NCBI GenBank assembly: GCA_963840435.1
Contig: CAWIYY010000012.1
Location: 806,001-870,000, forward strand
Source of the DNA: Bog-473 sp963840435
GTDB taxonomy: Bacteria; Actinomycetota; Acidimicrobiia; Acidimicrobiales; RAAP-2
Direction: 5' to 3'
Length of the DNA: 64,000 nt
Shown: piece by piece, positions 32,867 through 40,677 of the stretch
Position numbering within the stretch: the first letter of the stretch is position 1
Layout: the number at the start of each line of letters is the position of its first letter
Notes under the pieces: model-generated
What the model saw: only the letters and a program-made list of their open reading frames with translations
Told to the model about the DNA's origin: nothing
Database searches by the model: none
Translations under genes and position numbers: made by a program

Positions 32867-32880
32867 TAGAACACGTTCCT
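32867..32880. promoter_or_regulatory. KstR-like operator box 5
   Basis: TAGAACACGTTCCT on the plus strand matches TnnAACnnGTTnnA at 7 of 8 fixed bases. It lies 11-25 bases upstream of the fadD19-like ATG, overlapping where the promoter must be. Confidence 0.65.
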
Positions 32881-33012
32881 GTTCCCTGTGGCATCCGCCG
32901 CCCCGGCGCCCCGGCGCCGGACCGGGCAGCGGGCTCTCGGGCCAACCGGCCTGCACGGATGGCGAACCGGCGAAGTGGCTGGCCGCGGGCTTTTCGGTGT
33001 AGACGTCAGGCC

Positions 33013-33474
33013 ATGGCGTACCCCACAGCTGTCAGCCGCGACATCGGCGCCCCTGCCCACGAGGTCTTCGCGCTGGTCTCGGATCTTCCCCGGATGGGGG
33101 AGTGGTCGCCGGAGAACACCGGCGGCGAGTGGGTCAAGGGGTCGACTGGACCCGCCCTGGGCGCGATGTTCCGGGGCACCAACCGCAACGGCGTCCGGCG
33201 CTGGTCGACCACGGTGACGGTGACCGGCTTCGCTCCCGACGCGCTCTTCGAGTTCGCCGTGACGTCGGGTCCGCTCGAGGTGTCCCACTGGCGCTATGAC
33301 TTCGAGCAAACCGACTCGGGCTGTCGGGTCACCGAGTCGTTCGAGGACCGGCGCAAGCCCTGGTTCGCGTTCGTCGCCCGCGCCCTGGGCGACCACAGCA
33401 GCGAGCACGCCGAGCAGGAGATGACCCAGACCCTGGCCAACCTGGCCCGGGCCACCGAACCGACCGCGACCTAG
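33013..33474 (+). CDS. SRPBCC-family protein
   Basis: 153 residues. AVSRDIGAPAHEVFALVSDL then PRMGEWSPENTGGEW is the polyketide-cyclase/START-like N-terminal signature; VTESFEDRRKPW and a C-terminal amphipathic helix complete the fold. The ligand is unknown. ATG 33013 is the first start after the divergent fadD19 promoter region. Convergent with paiB, 12 bases apart. Confidence 0.83.
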   Translation: MAYPTAVSRDIGAPAHEVFALVSDLPRMGEWSPENTGGEWVKGSTGPALGAMFRGTNRNGVRRWSTTVTVTGFAPDALFEFAVTSGPLEVSHWRYDFEQTDSGCRVTESFEDRRKPWFAFVARALGDHSSEHAEQEMTQTLANLARATEPTAT

Positions 33475-33486
33475 CGCGAGCGCGCC

Positions 33487-34146
33487 CTATCCCTCGCCGT
33501 TCTCGCCGTCCCGCCCTCCCGATTCGAGGCGGCGCAGCGTGTGCGCGGCCGCCGCCCGGTCGTCGGGTGTGCCCCGGGCCAGCAGGCGCTCCACCACGGC
33601 GAGCCGGTGCGCCTCGTCGACGTTCCCGCCGTACTTGAACTTCGCACTGACCCGCTCGACCCGAACTTCGATCCCGAGGATCCCGAACAGCTTGGCCGCG
33701 TGCGCCTCGGCCGGATCGGCCACGTCGACGTCGGGCTGGAAGACGCCGAGCTGACGCCGCAGGATGGCGGCCACCGTGCCCGGGGCGGTGCGCTCGTCGT
33801 GCACCCACGCCCGACCTTCGAGCTGCACCGCGCCGTAGTACGTGGTCGGGATGCCCAGCGCGGGATCCTCCCCGTCGACCGCCTTCCAGGCCGAGGGGAT
33901 AAAGGCCCAGTCGGCGGCCACGCTCAGCACCACCGCCGGGTTCTCTTCGAGCACGGCGAAGATCGGGTTCGCCCGCACAAGATGCAGCCAGACCGTCTCA
34001 CCGGCGAGCACGAACTGGGTCGGGACCACGACGGGGACGAGACGTTCAGGGCCGCCCCCGGCCACGAGATGGCCGAAGGGGTGGGCCTCCACGAAGGCGC
34101 GCCACTCCGGTTCGCCGAGGGTGGCGTCGACCGGAGCGATGAACAT
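33487..34146 (-). CDS. PaiB-like FMN-binding protein
   Basis: 219-residue member of the PaiB/FMN-binding split-barrel family (flavin reductase-like). FGHLVAGGGPERLVPVVVPT, WLHLVRANPIFAVLEENPAV and IPTTYYGAVQLEGRAWV are the characteristic blocks. Bacillus PaiB is described as a negative regulator of sporulation and protease genes, but in actinobacteria the role is unclear and flavin binding is more certain. ATG 34146 shares a base with the preceding fadD stop (TGATG), so it is translationally coupled to an acyl-CoA synthetase. Confidence 0.85.
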   Translation of the reverse strand: MFIAPVDATLGEPEWRAFVEAHPFGHLVAGGGPERLVPVVVPTQFVLAGETVWLHLVRANPIFAVLEENPAVVLSVAADWAFIPSAWKAVDGEDPALGIPTTYYGAVQLEGRAWVHDERTAPGTVAAILRRQLGVFQPDVDVADPAEAHAAKLFGILGIEVRVERVSAKFKYGGNVDEAHRLAVVERLLARGTPDDRAAAAHTLRRLESGGRDGENGEG

Positions 34147-35771
34147 CAGTCGGCGGCGACGCCGAACTCGTCCATGGTCTCGGCCCGGTGCCGGGCGTAG
34201 TCCACCTTGCCGTTCGCCGCCCGCCCGATGCTGGCCACGACCCGCACCCGCCGCGGCGCCTTGTACGAGGCCAGGCGCGCCTTGACGTGCGCGATCAGGT
34301 CCGCCTCCGCCGGCACGTCGGCCCCGTCCACCGGCTCGATCACCGCCACCACCTGCTCGCCGAAGCCCGGGTCGGGGATCCCGACGACCACGGCGTCGCG
34401 CACGGCCTCGTGCGTCTTCAGCGCCTCCTCGACCTCCTCGGGAAAGATCTTCTCGCCGCCCGAGTTGATGCTGACCGAGCCCCGCCCCAGCAGGTGGATG
34501 GTGCCGTCGGCGTCCACCTGGGCGAAGTCGCCGGGAATGGAGTAGCGCACCCCGTCGATCACCTTGAAGGTGCGCTCCGACTTCTCCTCATCCTTGTAAT
34601 ACCCCAATGGGTTGCGCCCGCCGAGGGCGAGGACGCCGATCTCTTCCGACCCGGGCTCCACCTGGCGGCCATCATCGGTGAGGACCTTCACGTCGGGCCC
34701 CAGCGTGAAGGTCGCTGTCTTGGCGGCGGCGCCGCTGGCCGAGACGGACACGCCCATGCCGAGCGCCTCCGACGAGCTGAAGGCGTCGACGAGGAGCATG
34801 CCCGGGTGGTGGGCCAGCAATCCCTCTTTGACGGGCTCGCTCCACATCGCCCCCGACGAGATGATCATCATGAGCGGGCTGAGGTCCCACTTGGCCGGGT
34901 GCGCGTCGAGCGCGGAGAGAAGCGGGCGGGCGAAGGGATCGCCCACGAAGACGAGGCCGTTCACCTTCTCGCGCTCGATCGTGTCGAGCAGCTCCACCGG
35001 GTCGTAGCGGCGCGACTCGAGCAGGCAGACCCTGCCCCCTTCGGCCAGCACTGTGTTGGAGGGGAAGTTGCCGGTCCCGTGCATGAGCGGGCAGGCCGGC
35101 AAGACGGTCACCCCGCCCGGGCTGGCGTCGATGGCGGCGCGCACGGCCTCGAGGCCGCCGTCGACGGGGTAGTGGCGCACCGCGCTGTCGATGAGGCGGG
35201 CGAAGAGATCGTCCTGCCGCCACATGACGCCTTTGGGCATGCCGGTGGTGCCGCCGGTGTAGAGCATGTAGAGGTCGTCGCCGCTGCGTCCCCACGGGGC
35301 GCGCACCCGGCCGATGGCCGACTTGGCCGCGTCGTCGTAGGGGCTGGCCCACTCGGGGCAGGGGCCCGAGCCGTCGTCGACCCAGAGCCAGCCCTTGACC
35401 CTCGGTACCCGGTCGAGGATGCCCTCGATGCGTTCGGCGAAGCTGCCGTGGAAGACCACGGCCACCGCGTCGGCGTTGTCCCACAGGTAGCTCAGCTCGT
35501 CGTCGCCGTAGCGGTAGTTGGTGTTGACCGGGACCAGGCCGACCTTCACGGTGGCGAAGGTGCTCTGCAGGTACTCGGGGCAGTTGTAGAGGTACATGGC
35601 CACCTTGTCCTGCTTGGCCACGCCGAGGTCGAGCAGGAACTGGGCCACGCCGTCGGCGCCGTGGTCGAACTCCTCCCAACTGAGGGTGCGACTGCCCTGG
35701 GTCACCGCCGGCAGCGCGGGCTGTCCGTCGGCCACCGTCTCCCAGACGTCTGCGTAATTCCAATCCGTCAT
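34146..35771 (-). CDS. Acyl-CoA synthetase (FadD family)
   Basis: 541-residue ANL ligase: YMLYTGGTTGMPKGVMWRQD, DAFSSSEALGMG, HLLGRGSVSINSGGEKIFPE and RAANGKVDYARH with the terminal lysine. It resembles the FadD19 branch but is more divergent than the 31-33 kb copy. NTNYRYGDDELSYLWDNADA is shared with acyl-CoA synthetases of mycobacterial steroid and fatty-acid clusters. ATG 35771 is the start. paiB follows with a stop/start overlap, and a fadE gene is divergent across seven 13-bp repeats. No KstR-like box is present here, so regulation differs. Confidence 0.88.
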   Translation of the reverse strand: MTDWNYADVWETVADGQPALPAVTQGSRTLSWEEFDHGADGVAQFLLDLGVAKQDKVAMYLYNCPEYLQSTFATVKVGLVPVNTNYRYGDDELSYLWDNADAVAVVFHGSFAERIEGILDRVPRVKGWLWVDDGSGPCPEWASPYDDAAKSAIGRVRAPWGRSGDDLYMLYTGGTTGMPKGVMWRQDDLFARLIDSAVRHYPVDGGLEAVRAAIDASPGGVTVLPACPLMHGTGNFPSNTVLAEGGRVCLLESRRYDPVELLDTIEREKVNGLVFVGDPFARPLLSALDAHPAKWDLSPLMMIISSGAMWSEPVKEGLLAHHPGMLLVDAFSSSEALGMGVSVSASGAAAKTATFTLGPDVKVLTDDGRQVEPGSEEIGVLALGGRNPLGYYKDEEKSERTFKVIDGVRYSIPGDFAQVDADGTIHLLGRGSVSINSGGEKIFPEEVEEALKTHEAVRDAVVVGIPDPGFGEQVVAVIEPVDGADVPAEADLIAHVKARLASYKAPRRVRVVASIGRAANGKVDYARHRAETMDEFGVAAD

Positions 35772-35814
35772 CACCACGCTCCCATCCGCCACGGGGATTC
35801 CCGCCGACACTGCG

Positions 35815-35905
35815 AATCTGGCACTGCAATCTGGCACTGCAATCTGGCACTGCAATCTGGCACTGCAATCTGGCACTGCAATCTGGCACTGCAATCTGGC
35901 ACTGC
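35815..35905. repeat. Seven perfect 13-bp direct repeats between divergent fadD and fadE
   Basis: AATCTGGCACTGC is repeated seven times head-to-tail without a single mismatch (91 bp). The period is not a multiple of three and no coding sequence crosses it. It begins 43 bases before the fadD start and ends 69 bases before the fadE start. Candidates are an iteron-like regulator binding array or a variable-number tandem repeat. Confidence 0.92.
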
Positions 35906-35973
35906 AAACCGACATTGCCCCCCCGCCCCGAACCGAAGTGCGCCAGGCGAGGTGCCGAGAATACGCTCCCGAC

Positions 35974-37161
35974 GTGGACCTCGGCCTCCCCGGCGACGAT
36001 GACGCCCGCCGGATCCAGGTCAGGCAGTGGCTGGCCGAGCACCCGCAGCCCACCGGTCGTCAGCTGGCCGAGGCGGGCTACGTGGCCCCACACTGGTCTC
36101 CGCCGTATGGGCTGGATGCCGATCCCATCACGCAACTGTTGATCGACGAGGAGCTCCGGCGGGGAGGGGTGCGACGCCCGGTCAACCCCATAGGTATCGG
36201 CTGGGCGGGGCCAACCCTGATGTACGCCGGCACCGAGGAGCAGAAGGAACGCTGGCTCTGGGCGCTGCTCAGCGGGGAGGAGTTCTGGTGCCAGCTGTTC
36301 TCCGAGCCCGGCGCCGGGTCGGACCTGGCCTCGCTGACCACCCGGGCCGAGCGCGACGGCGACCACTACGTCGTGAACGGCCAGAAGGTGTGGAACAGCT
36401 ACGCCCACATCGCCCGTTGGGGGATCCTCTTGGCCCGGACCGATCCGAGCGCCACCAAGCACACGGGCATCAGCTACTTCGTGTGTCCGATGGACGCTCC
36501 GGGTATCGAGATTCGACCGCTCGTCGACATGACGGGCGAGCACGCCTTCAACGAGGTCTTCTTCACCGATGTGCGCATCCCGGCCGACCATCTGGTCGGG
36601 CCCGAGAACGGCGGCTGGGAGCTGGCCAAGGTGACGCTGGGCAACGAGCGGGTCTCGCTGTCGGGCGAGGGGGCGCTGTGGGGGATGGGCCCGACGGCCG
36701 AGGACCTGGTCGGGTTGGTGCGCTCTGGTGGTGGGGCGCCGTCGGCCTCGCTCCGTGAGCGGTTGGTGTCGGTGTGGGTCGAGAGCCAGATCTTGCGGGT
36801 GCTGCGGCTGCGCATGGTCTCGGCCGTGCTGGCGGGGCGGGCGCCCGGGGCGGAGGCGTCGGTGCGCAAGGCGCTGGCCGACGCCCACGGCCAGCACGTG
36901 ATGGATCTGGGCCGGGATCTGGCTGGTCCGTTCGGGATGGTGATGGGGTCGGGGCCGGTCGGGGGTATGGGCGGCGCAGGCGTGGGGGGCGGCGGTGTGG
37001 GGGGCGCCGGTGTGGGTGTGGGTGGCTTGGGCGACTTGGGCGATCCGACCTGGTCCAGGGGGTTCCTCTTCTCGCCCGCCCTGACGGTGGGTGGGGGGAC
37101 GGCCGAGGTGCAGCGCAACATCGTGGCGGAGCGGGTGCTGGGGCTGCCCCGGGATCCCTGA
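35974..37161 (+). CDS. Acyl-CoA dehydrogenase with glycine-rich insertion
   Basis: 395-residue flavoprotein: LFSEPGAGSDLASLTTRAER, DGDHYVVNGQKVWNSYAHIA, KHTGISYFVCPM and the C-terminal GGGTAEVQRNIVAERVLGLP. The start is probably GTG 35974; GTG 35938 is in frame. Between residues about 325 and 358, inside the C-terminal helical domain, a Gly/Val-rich run (GGMGGAGVGGGGVGGAGVGV) replaces the usual short loop. It is encoded by GGGGGCGGCGGTGTG-type repeats and is unlikely to be conserved. It diverges from a fadD gene. Confidence 0.87.
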   Translation: MDLGLPGDDDARRIQVRQWLAEHPQPTGRQLAEAGYVAPHWSPPYGLDADPITQLLIDEELRRGGVRRPVNPIGIGWAGPTLMYAGTEEQKERWLWALLSGEEFWCQLFSEPGAGSDLASLTTRAERDGDHYVVNGQKVWNSYAHIARWGILLARTDPSATKHTGISYFVCPMDAPGIEIRPLVDMTGEHAFNEVFFTDVRIPADHLVGPENGGWELAKVTLGNERVSLSGEGALWGMGPTAEDLVGLVRSGGGAPSASLRERLVSVWVESQILRVLRLRMVSAVLAGRAPGAEASVRKALADAHGQHVMDLGRDLAGPFGMVMGSGPVGGMGGAGVGGGGVGGAGVGVGGLGDLGDPTWSRGFLFSPALTVGGGTAEVQRNIVAERVLGLPRDP

Positions 37162-37447
37162 AGTCGGCGGCCGCAGCCTTCCCTGGTCCCGCTCTGCCGC
37201 CATCCGACTCCGCCCCGCCTCGGCCCGGCTCGAATCCACCACCACCCGACTCCGCCCGGCACGACTCCGCCCGGGATGACTCCGCCCGGGCACGACTCCA
37301 CGGGGGTCCGAAGTCTGGATTTTCTCTGGATACGGCGCGAGTTGCACCGCCCGCCGCCGTTCTCATCGCAACGGGACCGCACTGTGGCGCGCCCGGGGGT
37401 GGGTAGAGGGCTCGCGAATGAGCCGAATCCAGACAGCGGGAGGTCCC
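37162..37447. other. Intergenic region with degenerate CCGACTCCGCCCGG repeats
   Basis: 286 bases. From about 37190 to 37310 it holds five or six degenerate copies of CGACTCCGCCCGG with spacers of varying length. The remainder precedes the secreted peptidase and should contain its promoter. Confidence 0.6.
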
Positions 37448-38431
37448 ATGCGGAAGGTGTTTCGATCCGGTGCGCTCGCACTGATCGGTCTGGCGGCCAC
37501 GGTCGCCCCGGTGCTGACAGCGGCGGCAGGTCCACAGGCGGCCGGAGCGGCGACGCCACGAGCCGCCACGGCGGGAACGGCGGCTGCAGGAAGCTCGGCG
37601 GCAGGAACGTCGGCGCCACACCTCAAGCCGGGGCTGTACCACATGCCCATCGTCGGCAAGGTCACGCTGCCCGGTTTGGGCTCGTCCCTCGGTGGCGTGC
37701 GCCATGCCACGGCGGTGCAATCGTCGAACTGGTCGGGCTACGCCGACATCGACGACACCTTCAACTCCGTGGCCGCCAGCTGGACGGAGCCCAAGGCCAG
37801 TTGCTCATCGAGCAGCGGGGGCCTGAGCGGGTTGCTCGGCGGGCCGAGCACGGCGGGCGCCTTCTGGGTCGGCCTCGACGGCTACACCTCGACCAGCGTC
37901 GAGCAGCTGGGTACCGACTCGGACTGCGACGGCACCAGCCCCAGCTACTACGCCTGGTACGAGATGTACCCCAATCCTTCAGTGACGCTGCCCAACACGG
38001 TGCTGCCGGGTGACTCCATGACGGCCTGGACGTCGTGGAGCGGCTCGCAGTTCACGCTGAGCATCAAGGACAGCACCCAGGGCTGGACGTTCTCGCAGCC
38101 GGAGACGGGCAGCTTCTCCCGTTCGTCGGCCGAGGTCATCGCCGAGGCTCCGGAGGAGTGCACGACGCTCTTCTGCTCAGAGGTCCCCTTGACCAACTTC
38201 GGTCAGGTGTCCTTCACCGGGGCCAAGGTCATCAACGCCTCGGGCACGAGCGGCGGCCTCTCCGCCTTCGACGCCCAGCAGATCACCATGGCCGACAGCA
38301 CCACTGGCACGGTCGAGGCCCAGCCGAGCGCCCTCTCCTCCGACGGTTCCTCGTTCACGGTGGCCTACAAGTCGTCGGGCGGTGGTGGGCTGAGCGGGCT
38401 TTCGTTGGACGGTCTCGGCCTCGGTCTGTAA
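37448..38431 (+). CDS. Secreted peptidase G1/A4-like (eqolisin) protein
   Basis: 327 residues. A signal peptide (RKVFRSGALALIGLAATVAP) is followed by an Ala/Thr-rich region and a beta-sandwich domain with SSNWSGYADIDD, FWVGLDGYTSTSVEQLG and YYAWYEMYPNP, the pattern of the glutamic peptidase A4/G1 family. The catalytic Gln/Glu pair would be in VEQLG and in AEVIAEAPEE. The protein would be secreted and active at acid pH if the family assignment holds. ATG 37448 follows GGGAGG; an ATG ten codons upstream is possible. A long hairpin terminates the gene. Confidence 0.8.
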   Translation: MRKVFRSGALALIGLAATVAPVLTAAAGPQAAGAATPRAATAGTAAAGSSAAGTSAPHLKPGLYHMPIVGKVTLPGLGSSLGGVRHATAVQSSNWSGYADIDDTFNSVAASWTEPKASCSSSSGGLSGLLGGPSTAGAFWVGLDGYTSTSVEQLGTDSDCDGTSPSYYAWYEMYPNPSVTLPNTVLPGDSMTAWTSWSGSQFTLSIKDSTQGWTFSQPETGSFSRSSAEVIAEAPEECTTLFCSEVPLTNFGQVSFTGAKVINASGTSGGLSAFDAQQITMADSTTGTVEAQPSALSSDGSSFTVAYKSSGGGGLSGLSLDGLGLGL

Positions 38432-38475
38432 CAGGTCAGGTCGTCGCCGTTCGACCGGCTCGTTACGCGGCGAGC

Positions 38476-38515
38476 CCTGCCGGAGGGAGTCTGTTCATCT
38501 CCTCCCTCCGGCAGG
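38476..38515 (+). terminator. Strong terminator of the secreted peptidase gene
   Basis: A perfect 14-bp stem CCTGCCGGAGGGAG/CTCCCTCCGGCAGG with a 12-base loop starts 45 bases after the stop. There is no U-tract. Confidence 0.8.
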
Positions 38516-38678
38516 CCCCGCGGTGACGCTCCACCATCCACAGTCCGGCTCGGACTCACAGCCCCCGACCCTCAGTCAGGCGAGCGTACCTCCCGAGATC
38601 AGCGGCTCGGGGCTCGCTGGGTGGGAGTCGGATCCTGTCCGGGGCCGTGTCCCCGTGTCCGGGTCCCGGACCGGTTCT

Positions 38679-39155
38679 TCAGGCCTCGAGCGGCCCCGCA
38701 TTGGCGAAGCCCTGGCGCACCCCCTGGCCCGCCCGGGCGGTCAGCTCCTCGGGCTCGTAGAGCATGAGGTAGGCGTTGCGGGCGTGGTCCCGGGACCGGT
38801 TCTTGAAGACCATGGCCAGGGTGGCCGGGTCGTCTGACTCGTCCTCGTGCACGAACACCTCGAGGATCGGCGTGTTCGTCATGAGCTGGGCCGTCATGAT
38901 CCCGGTGGACGCCTCGTGGGCGCACATCTTGTCCACCTTCTCCCGACCGGGCATGCCCAGGGCCACGACGATCCGGCAGCCCTCCTCCTCGATCAGCTTC
39001 TTGGCCTGCACCGCCAGGTCCTTGAACCCGGGCACCGTCCGGCGGACGGTGGTGAAGACGGTCCCGTATCCGGGGCAATGCGCCAGCTCATCGAGGGCGT
39101 CGCCCCCCATGTCGTAGCGAGCGAACATGGTGTCGACGACGCCGATGAGGTCCAT
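38679..39155 (-). CDS. ribC: Archaeal-type riboflavin synthase
   Basis: 158-residue protein of the MJ1184 class, related to lumazine synthase and unlike the usual bacterial two-barrel RibE. Diagnostic blocks are IGVVDTMFARYDMGGDALDE, RTVPGFKDLAVQAKKLIEEE, GCRIVVALGMPG, CAHEASTGIMTAQLMTNTPI and EVFVHEDESDDPA. It would convert two 6,7-dimethyl-8-ribityllumazine to riboflavin and a pyrimidinedione. Length equals the archaeal enzymes. ATG 39155 gives a clean start. It is divergent from bioA and has no other rib gene nearby. A bacterial occurrence suggests old horizontal transfer. Confidence 0.88.
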   Translation of the reverse strand: MDLIGVVDTMFARYDMGGDALDELAHCPGYGTVFTTVRRTVPGFKDLAVQAKKLIEEEGCRIVVALGMPGREKVDKMCAHEASTGIMTAQLMTNTPILEVFVHEDESDDPATLAMVFKNRSRDHARNAYLMLYEPEELTARAGQGVRQGFANAGPLEA

Positions 39156-39209
39156 GACCCATTTTCGCGCAATGGACCCCGTGTCCCGGCTGCGTCCAGA
39201 ATCGGGGCT

Positions 39210-40677
39210 GTGAGCAGCGTGACTCCCGAGCCGTCCGGGGCCTCCCCGGCCCCCGCCCCATCCTCCGGCGCATCCCCCGACCTCGCAGCCCAGACCCCAG
39301 GCACGACCCCGTCCTCGACGGGCCGCACCTGGGTCGAGCGGGATGCCGCCGTCGTCTGGCACGGATTCACCCAGATGGCGGCCTACGCCGAGAATGCCCC
39401 GCTGGTCATCGAGCGGGCCGAGGGACGGGAGCTCGTCGACGCCGCGGGCAACCGCTACCTCGATGCGATCTCATCCCTCTGGGTCAACACGCTCGGCCAC
39501 CACGTGCCCGAGCTCGACCGGGCCCTGGCCGAGCAGGCGGCCAAGGTCGCCCACACCACCATGCTGGGCAACGGGAACACCGTCGTGGTCGAGCTGGCCG
39601 AGGCCCTGGCCGCCGTCGTGCCTGTCGACGATCCCCACGTCCTCTTTGCCGGCGACGGAGCGGTCGCGGTGGAGCAGGCGCTCAAGATCGCCTTCCAGTA
39701 CTGGGCCAACCGGGGCGAGACGGGGCGCACGGCCTTCCTCGCCCTCGGCGACGCCTACCACGGGGACACCATCGGCGCACTCTCGCTCGGTGACGGCGGC
39801 GTCTTCAGCGCGGTGTTCGAGCCGCTGTGTTTCCCGGTCGTGCGCACGCCCGGATACGCCGACCCCGGTTGGGCGGCAAAGGCGTGTGCCGCCATCGATG
39901 CCCACGCGGGCGAACTGGCCGCCGTCGTGCTCGAGCCCTTGGTGCAGGGGGCGGCGGGGATGTTGTGCGCGACGGCGTCCGACGTGGGTCAGGTGGGCGA
40001 TGCGTGCCGCCGGGCCGGCGCGCTGCTCATCTGCGACGAAGTGGCGACGGGCTTCGGCCGGACCGGGACGCTCTTCGCCTCCGAGCAGTGCGACGTGCGG
40101 CCCGACCTGCTGTGCCTGGGCAAGGGGATCACCGGGGGCTACCTGGCCATGTCGGCCACGGTGGCTTCGGTCCGGGTCTTCGACGCCTTCCTCGGGTGTG
40201 ACCTCGGGCCTCAGACCTTCTACCACGGGCATTCCTACGGCGGGAATGCGCTGGCCGCCGCCGTGGCCCTCGAGCACCTGCGCCTGATGGACGAGTGGGA
40301 CGTGCTGGGCAACGTGCGGGCGCGAGCCGACCAGCTGTCGGGCTTGCTGTCCGAGCGGATCGCCCTGCGCGACGAGGTGCTCGAAGTCCGTCAGCGCGGT
40401 CTCGATGGTGGGGGTCGAGCTGGCCCCGCCCGGCCCCGGCCTGCGCTGGGGCCGCCGGGTCTGCGCGGGCGCGGTCCAGCGCGGCGTCCTGCTGCGGCCG
40501 CTCGGCGACGTCGTCGTGCTCATGCCGCCGCTGACCACGACCGAGGGCGAGATCGTCCGCATCGTCGACGCTCTCGCCGGCGGCCTCGACGACCTCGCCA
40601 TCCCCACCACCACGACCAGCACCGCCGCCACCTCCACCACCACAACCCGACCACCTCTTCGACCGGCCCGACCATGA
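39210..40677 (+). pseudogene. bioA: bioA, adenosylmethionine-8-amino-7-oxononanoate aminotransferase, frameshifted
   Basis: PLP aminotransferase of biotin synthesis (KAPA to DAPA with S-adenosylmethionine as donor). WHGFTQMAAY, AISSLWVNTLGHHVPELD and CLGKGITGGYLAMSATVA with the PLP lysine are intact in the first frame from GTG 39210. At 40404 one extra G shifts the frame: the expected RGLMVGVELAPPGPGLRWG and LLRPLGDVVVLMPPLTTTE continue in the +1 frame to the stop at 40677, which overlaps the bioF start (ATGA). So the C-terminal 90 residues are conserved but displaced. This is either a sequencing/assembly error or a recent mutation; the rest shows no decay. Confidence 0.85.

Noticed and set aside
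35815..35905. CRISPR array
   Set aside because: The 13-bp units touch each other with no spacers and are too short; no cas genes are present.
37190..37310. tRNA-like segment with TCGAATCC
   Set aside because: The T-loop-like string is not matched by acceptor, anticodon and D arms. It is part of a degenerate CCGACTCCGCCCGG repeat.
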